Below are positions 43,224 through 53,177 of a stretch of 64,000 nucleotides of DNA, piece after piece. A program made the position numbers and the translations under genes. Numbering within the stretch: the first letter of the stretch is position 1; every line of letters begins with the position of its first letter. Source of the DNA: Enterobacterales bacterium CwR94 (GTDB lineage: Bacteria; Pseudomonadota; Gammaproteobacteria; Enterobacterales; Enterobacteriaceae); NCBI GenBank assembly GCA_002837195.1, contig KZ478060.1, positions 62,001 to 126,000 of the forward strand. Direction: 5' to 3'. The notes under the pieces are model-generated. The model did not search any database and was not told the origin of the DNA. It saw only the letters and a list, made by a program, of their open reading frames with translations.

Positions 43224-45560
43224 ATGAAACAGATCCGTTTACTGGCCCAGTATTATGTTGATTTAATGGTGAAACTGGGGCTGGTCCGTTTTTCACTGCT
43301 GCTGGCCTCTGCGCTGGTGGTGTTAGCGATGGTTGTGCAGATGGCCGTGACCATGTTGTTGCGCGGCCATGTTGAAAGCATCGATGTTGTTCGCTCGGTG
43401 TTTTTCGGCTTACTGATCACCCCCTGGGCAGTCTATTTTCTGTCAGTGGTGGTTGAGCAACTGGAAGAGTCACGCCAGCGTTTATCGCGGTTGGTTGCCA
43501 AGCTGGAAGAGATGCGCCATCGCGATTTGGAACTGAATGAGCAATTACAAGGCAACATTGCCCAGCTTAATCAGGAAATCACCGATCGTATCAACGCAGA
43601 GCAAGCCCGCTCGCAGGCCATGGAAAAACTCACCGATGAGATGGCGCGCCGTGAGCAGGCTCAAATCGAGCTGGAACAGCAATCCTCTTTCCTGCGTTCC
43701 TTTTTAGACGCCTCTCCCGACCTGGTTTTCTATCGGAACATAGACCAGCAGTTCTCCGGTTGTAACCGGGCGATGGAACTGCTGACGGGCAAAAGCGAAA
43801 AACAGCTAGTGGGTCTGACGCCCAATGATGTGTATGACAATGATGCGGCGACGAAAGTCTTGGAAACGGATGAGAAAGTGTTTCGGCACAATGTCTCGCT
43901 CACCTACGAGCAATGGCTGCAATATCCTGACGGGCGCAAGGCCTGTTTTGAAATCCGCAAGGTGCCGTATTACGACCGCATCGGCAAACGCAATGGGCTG
44001 ATGGGCTTTGGACGCGATATTACCGAGCGTAAGCGCTATCAGGATGCGTTAGAGAACGCCAGTCGGGAGAAAACCACCTTTATCTCAACCATCAGCCATG
44101 AACTGCGGACACCGCTCAATGGCATCGTGGGCTTGAGCCGCATTTTGTTGGATACCGAGCTCAACGCCGAGCAGCAGAAATACCTGAAAACGATTCATGT
44201 CTCGGCCATCACATTGGGCAACATCTTTAATGATGTTATCGAGATGGACAAAATAGAGCGCCGTAAAGTCCAGTTGTATAATCAACCCATCGATTTCACG
44301 GGCTTTTTAGCCGATCTTGAAAACCTCTCAGGTCTGTTAGCCCAGCCCAAAGGACTGCGCTTTGTGCTGGATGCAGAGCCGCCGATGCCGCATACCCTGA
44401 TTGCGGATGGTACGCGTTTACGGCAGATCCTGTGGAATCTGATTAGCAACGCCGTGAAATTTACCCGTGAAGGCAAAATTGAAGTGCGTGTGCGCTGGCA
44501 TCAGGAACAGCTGCGTTTTGAAGTGGAAGATTCCGGTATGGGGATCCCACTGGACGAGCAGGACAAGATTTTTGCGATGTATTACCAGGTTAAAGATCAG
44601 CACGGGGGGAAACCTGCGACCGGTACCGGCATTGGGCTCGCCGTTTCTCGCCGGCTTGCACAAAGTATGGGTGGAGACATTGCTGTTCATAGCCAACCGG
44701 GCGAGGGCGCCTGTTTTGTGCTGACGCTGCAGGCGCCCGCTGTCGACCAACCTGATGAAGCGGTAGCGGAAGAAGAACAGATGCCTCTGCCTGCGCTGCA
44801 TGTCTTGCTGGTGGAAGACATCGAACTGAACGTGGTGGTTGCACGCTCGGTACTGGAGAAGTTGGGCAGCAGTGTGGATGTGGCGATGACCGGCCAGGAA
44901 GCGCTGGCGATGTATACCCCTGATGAATACGACCTGGTGCTGCTGGATATCCAACTGCCGGATATGACAGGGCTGGATGTGGCGCGTGAGCTGCGCAAGT
45001 GCTATCACGCCTCGCAGTTGCCGCCTTTGGTGGCGTTAACGGCCAACGTGTTGAAAGACAAAAAAGAGTATCTGGATGCCGGGATGGACGATGTCCTGAG
45101 CAAGCCACTCGCCGTTCCCGCTTTAACAGCGGTCATTAAAAAGTTCTGGGATCGCCCGGTGACCGAGGAAGATCCACAGGATGCGCACGAGCAGCAAGAA
45201 CAGCACCGTGCTTTGCTGGATATTGCCATGCTGGAGCAATACATCGAATTAGTTGGACCAGAGTTAATTGAACAAAGCCTGGCGATGTTCGAGAAAATGA
45301 TGCCAGATTATTTGGCGGTTCTGGATTCCAACATGATGGCGCGTGACCAAAAAGGCATCGCTGAAGAGGGCCATAAAATAAAAGGGGCTGCCGGTTCGGT
45401 GGGCTTATTACGGTTACAACAATTAGCAAAACAGATTCAGAGCCCAGAGCTCCCCGCATGGTGGGATAACGTGCAGGAATGGATTGAAGAGCTAAAACGT
45501 GACTGGAGACAGGACGTTAGTGTCTTACGAATCTGGGTTCAGGACGCCAGAAAAAAATGA
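43224..45560 (+). CDS. arcB: Aerobic respiration control sensor kinase ArcB
   Basis: ArcB is a tripartite hybrid kinase that senses the quinone redox state and phosphorylates ArcA under low oxygen. The 778-residue length equals E. coli. Two membrane segments (about residues 23-41 and 58-77) are followed by a coiled coil and a PAS domain containing the redox cysteines (GCNRAM, KACFE). The phosphorelay residues are His292 (SHELRTP), Asp575 (LLDIQLPD) and His717 in the Hpt domain (EEGHKIKGAAGS). I chose the start MKQIRLLAQYY, preceded by GAGGA. The 3' end overlaps the arcZ terminator on the other strand. Confidence 0.98.
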   Translation: MKQIRLLAQYYVDLMVKLGLVRFSLLLASALVVLAMVVQMAVTMLLRGHVESIDVVRSVFFGLLITPWAVYFLSVVVEQLEESRQRLSRLVAKLEEMRHRDLELNEQLQGNIAQLNQEITDRINAEQARSQAMEKLTDEMARREQAQIELEQQSSFLRSFLDASPDLVFYRNIDQQFSGCNRAMELLTGKSEKQLVGLTPNDVYDNDAATKVLETDEKVFRHNVSLTYEQWLQYPDGRKACFEIRKVPYYDRIGKRNGLMGFGRDITERKRYQDALENASREKTTFISTISHELRTPLNGIVGLSRILLDTELNAEQQKYLKTIHVSAITLGNIFNDVIEMDKIERRKVQLYNQPIDFTGFLADLENLSGLLAQPKGLRFVLDAEPPMPHTLIADGTRLRQILWNLISNAVKFTREGKIEVRVRWHQEQLRFEVEDSGMGIPLDEQDKIFAMYYQVKDQHGGKPATGTGIGLAVSRRLAQSMGGDIAVHSQPGEGACFVLTLQAPAVDQPDEAVAEEEQMPLPALHVLLVEDIELNVVVARSVLEKLGSSVDVAMTGQEALAMYTPDEYDLVLLDIQLPDMTGLDVARELRKCYHASQLPPLVALTANVLKDKKEYLDAGMDDVLSKPLAVPALTAVIKKFWDRPVTEEDPQDAHEQQEQHRALLDIAMLEQYIELVGPELIEQSLAMFEKMMPDYLAVLDSNMMARDQKGIAEEGHKIKGAAGSVGLLRLQQLAKQIQSPELPAWWDNVQEWIEELKRDWRQDVSVLRIWVQDARKK

Positions 45561-45665
45561 CCCCAGCTCAAGGCCGGGGTGCGCGAATACTGCGCCAACA
45601 CCAGGGAAACGTTCTGTTCGCGCCTGAATAAATGTTATGGCTGGCCCGAACACGGTATTGGGTAA
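45551..45665 (-). ncRNA. arcZ: Hfq-dependent small RNA ArcZ (5' end approximate)
   Basis: The minus strand here carries the conserved 3' half of ArcZ. A seed reading TTTCCCTGGTGTTGGCGCAG is followed by TATTCGCGC, then the terminator hairpin CCCC(GGC)CTTGAG(CTG)GGGG and a T run at 45557-45551, which itself lies over the last arcB codons. In E. coli ArcZ is about 121 nt, is cut by RNase E to release the 3' half, activates rpoS translation and lowers arcB mRNA. A TATATT hexamer at 45677-45672 is a candidate -10, giving about 115 nt. The 5' half has little in common with E. coli, so the exact start is uncertain. Confidence 0.88.
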
Positions 45666-45791
45666 AGCTAAAATATACGATAGCAAATCCTGGTACTGCT
45701 GCGACAAGATTCATTAAAATGTGTGATGCAGAGCAGTCTTTGGTTATAGGAAACATTAATTTGCCAACACAGTCAAGTAAGGAATGATTTT

Positions 45792-46451
45792 ATGAAACGT
45801 ATTGGTGTTGTGCTGAGCGGTTGTGGCGTCTTCGATGGCAGTGAAATTCAAGAGGTTATCCTCACATTATTAGCCATTGAACAGGCTGGTGCGGAAGCGG
45901 TTTGCTTTGCGCCGGATATTGAGCAAGTGACTGTAATAAATCATATTAATGGTGAAGCGCAAACCGATGTTCGCCGTGTTTTAGTAGAGGCTGCGCGGCT
46001 GACGCGCGGTAACATCACATCCCTGGCCGATGCTGATGCCAATACGCTTGATGCGTTAATCATTCCTGGTGGATTTGGTGCGGTACATCACCTGAGTGAC
46101 TTTGCCCAGCAGAGAGAAAATTGTTCAGTCAATGAACAATTGCACCGCCTTTTCCAGGAAATTCATAAGCAATGCAAACCAATTGGATTAATGTGCATTG
46201 CCCCCGTTTTAGTACCGAAATTAGTCGCATCTGAAGACCCTGTTCGTATAACGATTGGGAATGATCCCGATACGATTGAAATTGTTGAGGATATGGGAGC
46301 AGAACATGTGATTTGCCCGGTAGACGATATCGTGGTGGATGAAGCTCAGCGTATTGTCACCACGCCAGCCTGGATGGTAGCGACCCGTATCAGCGACGCC
46401 GCACGAGGTATTGATAAGCTGGTTCGTCGTGTGGTGGAAATGACGCTATGA
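45792..46451 (+). CDS. elbB: DJ-1/PfpI-family protein ElbB (isoprenoid biosynthesis-associated glyoxalase)
   Basis: ElbB belongs to the DJ-1/PfpI superfamily; the E. coli protein has weak glyoxalase III activity and was linked to isoprenoid yield. The 219-residue protein shows [33 protein letters not shown] and the nucleophile-elbow cysteine in [12 protein letters not shown]. It is more diverged from E. coli ElbB than its neighbours are and somewhat AT-richer. Its stop overlaps the mtgA start (ATGA). Confidence 0.95.
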   Translation: MKRIGVVLSGCGVFDGSEIQEVILTLLAIEQAGAEAVCFAPDIEQVTVINHINGEAQTDVRRVLVEAARLTRGNITSLADADANTLDALIIPGGFGAVHHLSDFAQQRENCSVNEQLHRLFQEIHKQCKPIGLMCIAPVLVPKLVASEDPVRITIGNDPDTIEIVEDMGAEHVICPVDDIVVDEAQRIVTTPAWMVATRISDAARGIDKLVRRVVEMTL

Positions 46452-47170
46452 GCAAACGTAGCAAGAAAAGTCTTATGTTACGTTTGCGCAGTGTACTTAT
46501 TCGTGCCACTGCGGCAATTGTGAGCCTGTGGGCTATCGGAATTATCGCATTTGCATTTATCCCGGTGCCTTTTTCCGCGGTGATGGCCGAGCGCCAAATC
46601 AGCGCGTGGTTCAGTGGTGATTTCGATTATGTTGCGCATTCTGACTGGGCTGGAATGGACGATATCTCACCGTGGATGGCGCTGGCGGTGATTGCCGCAG
46701 AAGACCAGAAGTTTCCCTCGCACTGGGGATTTGATGTGCAGGCCATCCAAACGGTGCTGAGTGGGGAAGATGAACGCATGCGTGGGGCTTCCACCCTCTC
46801 ACAGCAAACAGCCAAAAATGTCTTTCTGTGGGATGGACGAAGTTGGGTAAGGAAAGGATTAGAAGCGGGATTGACCGCGGGCATCGAGGTGGTCTGGACG
46901 AAGCGGCGTATCCTGACGGTCTATTTGAATGTGGCTGAGTTCGGCGACGGGATTTTTGGTGTAGAAGCCGCTGCTCAACGCTATTTTAATAAACCAGCAA
47001 GCCGGTTGAGCATGTCGGAAGCGGCATTACTGGCCGCTGTATTGCCGAATCCAATGCGCTTTAAAGCCAATGCACCTTCCGCTTATGTACGCCAGCGTCA
47101 GCAATGGATCATGCGCCAGATGCGGCAATTAGGGGGAGAGGGGTTTCTCAGGCAGCATCACTTACTGTGA
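46448..47170 (+). CDS. mtgA: Monofunctional biosynthetic peptidoglycan transglycosylase MtgA
   Basis: MtgA polymerises lipid II into glycan strands at the outer face of the inner membrane, and in E. coli localises to the division site. The 240-residue protein has one N-terminal membrane segment (about residues 19-41) and a GT51 domain: the catalytic Glu85 in [26 protein letters not shown], and [17 protein letters not shown]. It is coupled to elbB and converges on npr. Confidence 0.97.
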   Translation: MSKRSKKSLMLRLRSVLIRATAAIVSLWAIGIIAFAFIPVPFSAVMAERQISAWFSGDFDYVAHSDWAGMDDISPWMALAVIAAEDQKFPSHWGFDVQAIQTVLSGEDERMRGASTLSQQTAKNVFLWDGRSWVRKGLEAGLTAGIEVVWTKRRILTVYLNVAEFGDGIFGVEAAAQRYFNKPASRLSMSEAALLAAVLPNPMRFKANAPSAYVRQRQQWIMRQMRQLGGEGFLRQHHLL

Positions 47171-47176
47171 TGGGGA

Positions 47177-47204
47177 TTCGACGAGGCGCTTATTCCTCGT
47201 CGAA
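47177..47204. terminator. Hairpin between mtgA and npr
   Basis: TTCGACGAGG (47177-47186) and CCTCGTCGAA (47195-47204) are perfectly complementary over an 8-nt loop. The right arm encodes the last residues of npr (FDEE). There is no T tract on either side, so termination is uncertain. Confidence 0.45.
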
Positions 47205-47462
47205 ACCGGCTGCAAACAGGTCAATAACGGCAGTAAGGGCTTCTGTTTCTTGTGGCCCTGTCGCTTCAATCTCAATTTGTCCGCCTTGCGCCGAATCCAG
47301 CATCAGCAGTGCGATGACGCTACTGGCTTCTGCTTCGGTACCCGCTTCGTTACGCAATAACACTTCGGCATCAAAACTTTGTACTAACTCGAAAAGTTTC
47401 ATTGCTGGGCGCGCATGCATCCCCAGTTTATTGGTAATTTCAACAGTTTGCTTAACGGTCAT
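47190..47462 (-). CDS. ptsO: Nitrogen phosphotransferase carrier protein NPr
   Basis: NPr is the HPr-like carrier of the nitrogen PTS, relaying phosphate from EI-Ntr (PtsP) to EIIA-Ntr (PtsN). The 90-residue protein has the phosphorylatable His16 in [13 protein letters not shown]. It lacks any transport partner, as expected for this regulatory branch. Its ATG overlaps the rapZ stop, and it ends the rpoN-hpf-ptsN-rapZ-npr operon. Confidence 0.97.
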   Translation of the reverse strand: MTVKQTVEITNKLGMHARPAMKLFELVQSFDAEVLLRNEAGTEAEASSVIALLMLDSAQGGQIEIEATGPQETEALTAVIDLFAAGFDEE

Positions 47463-48313
47463 GATTTGCGTTTTTCCAGCGTCCGATGGCGAGACTGGAC
47501 ATTTTTGCCGCGGGAACGAAAGTAGTCTGCCAGTTGTTCTGCAATATACACTGAGCGGTGTTTGCCACCGGTACAGCCAATCGCCACTGTCAGATAACTG
47601 CGGTTATTGGTTTCCAGCATCGGAAGCCACAATTCAAGATAGCTGCGCGTCTGATAGATAAAATTGTGTACTTCAGTGTGGCGATCCAAAAAGGCGGCAA
47701 CGGGACGATCTAAACCGGTCATCGGGCGTAATTTGGGATCCCAGTGCGGATTGGGAAGAAAGCGCACGTCAAAGACGTAATCGGCATCGATAGGAATACC
47801 GTGTTTAAAACCGAATGACTCAAAAACCATGGTGAGTTCACGTTCGCGCTTACCCAGCAAACGCGTACGCAGCATTTCAGCCAGTTCGTGCACAGACATT
47901 TCAGAGGTATCCACGATCAAATCGGCCCGCGATCGCAGCGGTTCCAACAGATCGTTTTCTTCATCAATGGCACTTTCGAGCGATAAATTTTTACTGGAAA
48001 GAGGGTGCAAACGGCGCGTGTCGCTGTAGCGGCGAATCAAGGTATTGCGATCGGCATCCAGAAACAATAATTGAGGAGAAAAGCTGCCAGGCAGATTGGT
48101 CAGTGCGGTTTCCAGCACTTCAGGCGTTTCAGGCATATTACGCACGTCAATACTGACGGCGGCAGAGATCTGGCGTTCAACCAGAGAGTTCGCTAACTCG
48201 GGCAACAATTCAACGGGCAAGTTATCGACACAGTAGAAGCCCATGTCCTCTAATGCGCGCAGTGCCACTGATTTACCTGAACCTGAACGACCGCTGACAA
48301 TCATCAGCACCAT
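47459..48313 (-). CDS. rapZ: RNase adapter protein RapZ
   Basis: RapZ binds GlcN6P and the small RNA GlmZ, guiding GlmZ to RNase E and so controlling glmS and amino-sugar synthesis for the envelope. The 284-residue length equals E. coli. It has Walker A GRSGSGKS at residues 8-15, a degenerate kinase-like N-terminal domain, and the RNA-binding C-terminal region with [17 protein letters not shown] and a basic tail ([18 protein letters not shown]). It lies between ptsN and npr. Confidence 0.98.
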   Translation of the reverse strand: MVLMIVSGRSGSGKSVALRALEDMGFYCVDNLPVELLPELANSLVERQISAAVSIDVRNMPETPEVLETALTNLPGSFSPQLLFLDADRNTLIRRYSDTRRLHPLSSKNLSLESAIDEENDLLEPLRSRADLIVDTSEMSVHELAEMLRTRLLGKRERELTMVFESFGFKHGIPIDADYVFDVRFLPNPHWDPKLRPMTGLDRPVAAFLDRHTEVHNFIYQTRSYLELWLPMLETNNRSYLTVAIGCTGGKHRSVYIAEQLADYFRSRGKNVQSRHRTLEKRKS

Positions 48314-48349
48314 CTCATTCTCTCCTGCATAGTGGATGACGCGAGTGAC

Positions 48350-48835
48350 TTAGTGTCCTTCTTCCTGACTCGCGGTGATGATTTCATACAGTTCTGCGTC
48401 GCTGCGCGCACTGCGTAAGCGACGGCAAACGCTTTTATCTGCCAAACGTTTGGCGACCAGCGATAAGGTATGCAAGTGGGTCTTGCATTGGTCTGCTGGC
48501 ACCAGTAACGCAAACAGTAGATCAACCGGTTGATTATCGATCGCATCAAAGGCGATCGGTTGCTCAAGATGAATAAACACCCCAACCGCACGCAGCGTGT
48601 CTTCTTCCAGCTTCCCGTGCGGAATGGCAATACCGTTGCCGATGCCGGTGCTGCCCATTTTTTCCCGTGTCAGTAAGGCTTCAAAAATCGTCTGATAAGG
48701 CAAGTTCAGCGATGTTGCCGCCAGTTCGCTGATAATTTCCAGCGCCCGTTTTTTACTCTGACAGTGCACATTACTTCGTGTGCATTCGAGACTGAGCACC
48801 GTGTTCAGTTCCAGTGTTAGGTCATTATTCATCAT
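48350..48835 (-). CDS. ptsN: Nitrogen regulatory EIIA-Ntr (PtsN)
   Basis: PtsN is the terminal acceptor of the nitrogen PTS; its unphosphorylated form controls potassium uptake (TrkA, KdpD) and other targets. The 161-residue protein has the phosphorylation site His73 in GNGIAIPHGKLEED. I chose the ATG at 48835, which aligns MMNND with E. coli MTNND; an ATG one codon later is also possible. It follows hpf by 142 bp with two hairpins in the gap. Confidence 0.97.
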   Translation of the reverse strand: MMNNDLTLELNTVLSLECTRSNVHCQSKKRALEIISELAATSLNLPYQTIFEALLTREKMGSTGIGNGIAIPHGKLEEDTLRAVGVFIHLEQPIAFDAIDNQPVDLLFALLVPADQCKTHLHTLSLVAKRLADKSVCRRLRSARSDAELYEIITASQEEGH

Positions 48836-48977
48836 GGTATCACTTGGTTCTATACATCAATTTCCGGTATTGCGTGCGCCAGTAGCCTGTCACGCAAAGC
48901 GGTTGCATCATGCAACGATCCCAAGCCCGGTTTTGTTAACCGGGCGTGGGTGACGCAGAGTTACAGCGTCGGTGAAT

Positions 48978-49268
48978 TTAGTGTTGCTTCATTTTCTCTT
49001 TGTGTTTCTTCAATTGCTTCGCCAATTTATCAATCAGGCCATCAATTGCCGCGTACATATCTTTTTGTTCGGCTGAAGAAGCATGCAGCTCACCCCCATT
49101 AACGTGCAGTGTGGCATCCGCCACATGATTCACCTTTTCCACGTTAAGTACAATGTAAACCTGGTTTATATGCTCAAAGTAGTGCTCAAGCTTGGCAAAT
49201 TTTTCATTCAAATAGCCACGCATTGCGTCAGTGACTTCAACCGTTTTTCCAGTAATGTTTAGCTGCAT
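48978..49268 (-). CDS. hpf: Ribosome hibernation promoting factor HPF
   Basis: HPF binds the 30S A and P sites in stationary phase and, with RMF, promotes 100S dimers. The 96-residue protein is the short form, as in E. coli (95). It starts MQLNITGKTVEVTDAMR and has the basic C-terminal tail KLAKQLKKHKEKMKQH. It lies 22 bp after rpoN. Confidence 0.97.
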   Translation of the reverse strand: MQLNITGKTVEVTDAMRGYLNEKFAKLEHYFEHINQVYIVLNVEKVNHVADATLHVNGGELHASSAEQKDMYAAIDGLIDKLAKQLKKHKEKMKQH

Positions 49269-49290
49269 ATTCGCTTCCTTATCAGTTCTG

Positions 49291-50724
49291 TCATACCAAT
49301 TGTTTACGCTGGTTTGACGGCGGGATGGACAACGATTCGCGGTACTTTGCGACGGTGCGTCTTGCGACGATGATGCCTTGTTCAGATAGCATAGTCGTTA
49401 ACTTACTGTCACTCAGGGGTTTGGCGGGATTTTCCGCCGAGATAAGTTTCTTCACCAATGCACGGATTGCTGTGGAAGAGGCTTCGCCGCCGCTCTCCGT
49501 ATTGACGTGACTGGAAAAGAAATACTTCAGCTCAAAAATGCCACGTGGACTGTGCAGATACTTTTGCGTGGTCACACGGGAAATGGTGGATTCGTGCATC
49601 TCCACGGCGCTGGCGATATCGGCCAGCACCATCGGACGCATATGCTCTTCACCTTGTTCAAAAAATGCCTGCTGCTGTTCCACAATACAACGAGAAACTT
49701 TCAATAACGTATCATTACGACTTTCGAGGCTTTTGATTAGCCACTTGGCTTCCTGCAAGTTACTGCGGATGAATTGTGTGTCGCTTTCGTTGCGTGAAGA
49801 GCTTCCCAGCGCAGCATAATGTTGATTGATTTTCAAACGTGGCACACTGTCGGCATTCAATTCTACGGTCCAGAGCGCGCCACTTTTACGTACCAGCACA
49901 TCGGGGATCACGTATTCCGGTTCACTGGTATTGATCGACTGTCCAGGGCGAGGATCCAGAGACTGAATCAGCGCCATTGCGTCCTTTAAAACATCTTCTT
50001 TCAGGCGCGTTACGCGCATCAGGCTGCGGAAGTCATGATTGGCCAGCAGATCTAAATGTTCGCTGACGATCAAACGCGCTTCTGTCAGCATCGGTGTGGT
50101 CACCGCAAACTGGGAGAGCTGCACCAGCAAGCAGTCGCGAAGATCGCGCGCGCAGACACCCACCGGATCAAAACGTTGTACACGTTTTAGTACCGCTTCT
50201 ACCTCATCCAACGCAATCTCATCGTTGCCGATGCTTTCCAGGATGTCTTCAAGTGGGATCGTCAGATAGCCAGTTTCATCAACGGCATCGACAATGGAGG
50301 TGGCAATCGCGCGGTCAGTGTCGGTAAAAGGGGTGAGCTCGACTTGCCACATCAGGAAATCCTGCAAGGATTGCGTGGTTTCACCCTGATAGATGGGCAA
50401 TTCGTCGTCGTGGTAGTCGGTCGCTGTGCCGGAGGGCGTTCCCGCGGTGTAGATTTCATCCCAACTGGCATCAAGCGGCAGTTCGTCAGGCATCTCCTTC
50501 TGTTCTAGCGCTTCTCGCGTGTCTAAAACGTCCGTTTCTTGGCTGTCACGACTCTCAATTTCGTCATGCAGTTCCGTTTGCTCCAGCAAAGGGTTGCTGT
50601 CCAGCGCCTGCTGAATTTCCTGTTGCAATTCAAGCGTGGAAAGCTGCAACAGGCGAATGGCTTGTTGCAGTTGGGGTGTCATAGCGAGCTGTTGGCTCAG
50701 CCTGAGTTGCAAACCTTGCTTCAT
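49291..50724 (-). CDS. rpoN: RNA polymerase sigma-54 factor RpoN
   Basis: RpoN directs polymerase to -24/-12 promoters opened by AAA+ activators such as NtrC. The 477-residue length equals E. coli. Region I is glutamine- and leucine-rich (residues 1-55, [19 protein letters not shown]), region II is acidic, and region III contains the core-binding domain, the helix-turn-helix around [17 protein letters not shown], and the RpoN box [10 protein letters not shown] at residues 454-463. It follows lptB by 48 bp. Confidence 0.99.
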   Translation of the reverse strand: MKQGLQLRLSQQLAMTPQLQQAIRLLQLSTLELQQEIQQALDSNPLLEQTELHDEIESRDSQETDVLDTREALEQKEMPDELPLDASWDEIYTAGTPSGTATDYHDDELPIYQGETTQSLQDFLMWQVELTPFTDTDRAIATSIVDAVDETGYLTIPLEDILESIGNDEIALDEVEAVLKRVQRFDPVGVCARDLRDCLLVQLSQFAVTTPMLTEARLIVSEHLDLLANHDFRSLMRVTRLKEDVLKDAMALIQSLDPRPGQSINTSEPEYVIPDVLVRKSGALWTVELNADSVPRLKINQHYAALGSSSRNESDTQFIRSNLQEAKWLIKSLESRNDTLLKVSRCIVEQQQAFFEQGEEHMRPMVLADIASAVEMHESTISRVTTQKYLHSPRGIFELKYFFSSHVNTESGGEASSTAIRALVKKLISAENPAKPLSDSKLTTMLSEQGIIVARRTVAKYRESLSIPPSNQRKQLV

Positions 50725-50772
50725 ATTCAGAGTACAACATCCTCTTGTGACACGGGTATCTCAAACACCATA

Positions 50773-51498
50773 TCAGAGTCTGAACTCTTCGCCCAAGTAA
50801 ACTCGTTTAACTTGTTCATCTGCCAGGATTTCTTCTGGCGAACCGTGAGCGATCAGGTTCCCCTGACTGACGATATAAGCCCGTTCACATACCGCCAGCG
50901 TTTCACGGACATTGTGATCGGTAATCAGTACACCCAGGCCGCTGTCACGCAGATGTTCAATGATCTTTTTAATGTCGATGACCGAAATGGGGTCAACACC
51001 GGCAAATGGCTCATCCAACAGAATGAATTTGGGGTTCGCCGCCAGCGCACGGGCAATTTCCACACGACGGCGTTCACCGCCGGACAGGGCTTGTCCCATG
51101 CTGTCGCGCAGATGGGAGATATGAAACTCTTCCATCAGTTCATTCGCACGATCTTCACGTTGTTCGGTAGAGAGATCGTCACGAATTTGTAGCACGGCCA
51201 TCAGGTTGTCGTAGACGCTCAAACGACGAAAGATTGAGGCTTCCTGCGGAAGGTAACCAATCCCGCGGCGCGCGCGCGCATGCAGAGGCAGGATACTGAT
51301 ATCTTCATCGTCGATGACGATACGTCCGGCATCGCGTGGGACAATACCCACCACCATATAAAAGGTGGTGGTTTTACCGGCACCGTTGGGGCCGAGCAGG
51401 CCGACGATTTCACCTGATTTTACTTCCAGGCTGACATCTTCGACAACGCGACGGCCTTTGTAGGCCTTCGCCAGGTTTTCAGCAATTAAAGTAGCCAT
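50773..51498 (-). CDS. lptB: LPS export ABC transporter ATP-binding protein LptB
   Basis: LptB is the ATPase of LptB2FGC, which extracts lipopolysaccharide from the inner membrane. The 241-residue length equals E. coli. Walker A is GPNGAGKTT with Lys42, the ABC signature is LSGGERRR, and Walker B is [12 protein letters not shown], with the H-loop in LITDHNV. It is the third gene of lptC-lptA-lptB, 5 nt after lptA. Confidence 0.99.
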   Translation of the reverse strand: MATLIAENLAKAYKGRRVVEDVSLEVKSGEIVGLLGPNGAGKTTTFYMVVGIVPRDAGRIVIDDEDISILPLHARARRGIGYLPQEASIFRRLSVYDNLMAVLQIRDDLSTEQREDRANELMEEFHISHLRDSMGQALSGGERRRVEIARALAANPKFILLDEPFAGVDPISVIDIKKIIEHLRDSGLGVLITDHNVRETLAVCERAYIVSQGNLIAHGSPEEILADEQVKRVYLGEEFRL

Positions 51499-51503
51499 TC
51501 GAA

Positions 51504-52052
51504 TTAGTTACTCTTTTTCTGTCCGGTGTTGCCTTTGTCTTGCAACTGCGAAGGCACCAGAATGGTGGTGACGCGCTTACCACTGTTGTTGCTGAAGGCT
51601 TGCATCTTCTGCTCTTTCACCAGGTAGGTAATACGATCGCCTTTGACGTTGCTGTCCAACTGCTCCAGATAGGCTTCACCCGTCAGCTCAACAAAGTCTT
51701 TTGCCAGTTCATAATGCATTTTCTGCGCATGGCCTTGAACCGGCTTGCCGTTGTCTTGCATCTGATAGAACGTAGCAGGGGCGCCGTAAGCATCAATAAT
51801 GGTCTTATTGCTGTCTCCACCAGGGCGATTCACCACCACTTTATCCGCAGTGATTTTAATCGAACCCTGAGTAATGATGACGTTACCTGTGAATGTCGCC
51901 ACGTTACCATTCATATCTAATGCCTGGTTTTGTGACGTGACGCTAACGGGCTTTTCTGAATCCCCTGTGAGTGCGAAAGCAGGCAGGGCGGCAGCGAACA
52001 GTACGCTGGCCAGAAAGACATTAAGGCTGTTTTTGTTCATTTTGAATTTCAT
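51504..52052 (-). CDS. lptA: Periplasmic LPS bridge protein LptA
   Basis: LptA assembles head to tail between LptC and LptD to carry LPS across the periplasm. The 182-residue precursor has a signal peptide ending PAFA (about residues 1-27) and the OstA-like beta-jellyroll with VTFTGNV-like [18 protein letters not shown] chose the start MKFKMNKNS, matching E. coli; this gives a 32-nt overlap with the end of lptC. An earlier in-frame ATG at 52073 is less likely. Confidence 0.97.
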   Translation of the reverse strand: MKFKMNKNSLNVFLASVLFAAALPAFALTGDSEKPVSVTSQNQALDMNGNVATFTGNVIITQGSIKITADKVVVNRPGGDSNKTIIDAYGAPATFYQMQDNGKPVQGHAQKMHYELAKDFVELTGEAYLEQLDSNVKGDRITYLVKEQKMQAFSNNSGKRVTTILVPSQLQDKGNTGQKKSN

Positions 52053-52599
52053 ATGAGGTTTGCACCTTCTCAATCAGCTCGGCGGTTTTCTTACGTAAAT
52101 TGCCACGCATTTTCATGCCTGTTGCATTGAAGCTGGTACCAGACAGTTTAACCTGGTCATCAGACGTCACGTCCTGCGTGATCAGGTTCACTTGCGCATT
52201 ATCGGTTTGGATCCGCCGAAGCTGAGCATCCTGCGTTAAGGCGTTAACTTCTACGTGCCCGTATAGGTAAAGCATGCGGTCTTTGGTCAGTTTCGCTTTG
52301 TCTGCACGCACTGACCAGGTGGCGATTTTGTTCTCGTCATACGTCGTCATCACTGGGCGGGTAAACCAGCTCAGCTCTTCTTCCGAAAAATACTCAACTT
52401 TATCGGCAACCAATTTATAGTTTAACGCACCCTGCGGGTTATAAACCACGGTTTGGGCCTGGTCACTGATATAGGTGGGCTCACCGTCCTGCGGTGTATT
52501 CGAGCTGGCACTATCATCTTCACTGGTGAGGTTTAATCCCACCAAAATCACGGCAATAATGGCCAGAATCAGGGTTATCCAACGCCTGGTTTTACTCAT
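52021..52599 (-). CDS. lptC: LPS export membrane protein LptC
   Basis: LptC is a bitopic inner-membrane protein that regulates LptB2FG and hands LPS to LptA. The 192-residue protein has an N-terminal membrane segment (about residues 7-25) and a periplasmic jellyroll with LYGHVEVNALTQDAQLRRIQTDNA. It overlaps kdsC by 4 nt upstream and lptA by 32 nt downstream, as in E. coli. Confidence 0.97.
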   Translation of the reverse strand: MSKTRRWITLILAIIAVILVGLNLTSEDDSASSNTPQDGEPTYISDQAQTVVYNPQGALNYKLVADKVEYFSEEELSWFTRPVMTTYDENKIATWSVRADKAKLTKDRMLYLYGHVEVNALTQDAQLRRIQTDNAQVNLITQDVTSDDQVKLSGTSFNATGMKMRGNLRKKTAELIEKVQTSYEIQNEQKQP

Positions 52600-53165
52600 A
52601 CTGACTGCCCTTTGGCATCCTCAAATTTGTCTTGCGCGATCAGAATCAAATCGCAAATTTCTCTCACTGCGCCTCGGCCACCAGGGATTTGCGTGACGTA
52701 ATCAGCACGGGTTAATAGCAGCGGATGGGCATCGGCGACCGCCACACTGAGACCAATCTGTGCCATCACAGGCCAGTCGATTAAATCATCACCGATATAA
52801 GCTACTTGTTCGGGCGTAACTGACAGTTTATCCAGAAGTTCGCGGAAGGCCAAAACCTTATCTGACTGGCCCTGGTAAAGATGCGTAATGCCCAACGTCT
52901 GGCAGCGATCTTCCAGCAGCTTGGCTTTGCGTCCGGTGATGATAGCGACTTCTACGTCATTGGTCAGCAAACAACGGATGCCATAGCCATCACGAACGTT
53001 AAACGCTTTGAGCTCTTCCCCGCTGTTTCCCATATAAATCAGGCCATCTGACATTACGCCATCGACATCACAAATCAGCAGGCGGATGGCGGCTGCTTTT
53101 TGCATCAGGGCGGTCGCTACGGGGCCGTAACAGGTATCTTGCATGGTCTGTGTATGATCTTTCAT
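52596..53165 (-). CDS. kdsC: 3-Deoxy-D-manno-octulosonate 8-phosphate phosphatase KdsC
   Basis: KdsC dephosphorylates KDO-8-phosphate to KDO for the LPS inner core. The 189-residue protein is a cap-less C0 HAD phosphatase with the DVDGVMSDG loop (nucleophile Asp33, general acid Asp35), the Ser/Thr motif IITGRKAK and GDDLIDWPVM. The N-terminus is slightly longer than the HAD core, as in E. coli. It lies 12 nt after kdsD. Confidence 0.98.
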   Translation of the reverse strand: MKDHTQTMQDTCYGPVATALMQKAAAIRLLICDVDGVMSDGLIYMGNSGEELKAFNVRDGYGIRCLLTNDVEVAIITGRKAKLLEDRCQTLGITHLYQGQSDKVLAFRELLDKLSVTPEQVAYIGDDLIDWPVMAQIGLSVAVADAHPLLLTRADYVTQIPGGRGAVREICDLILIAQDKFEDAKGQSV

Positions 53166-53177
53166 GATTCTTTTCCG

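Noticed and set aside
50539-51192. 217-codon open frame on the plus strand across rpoN and lptB
   Set aside because: It is antisense to two certain genes and resembles no family; the length is explained by codon bias on the other strand.
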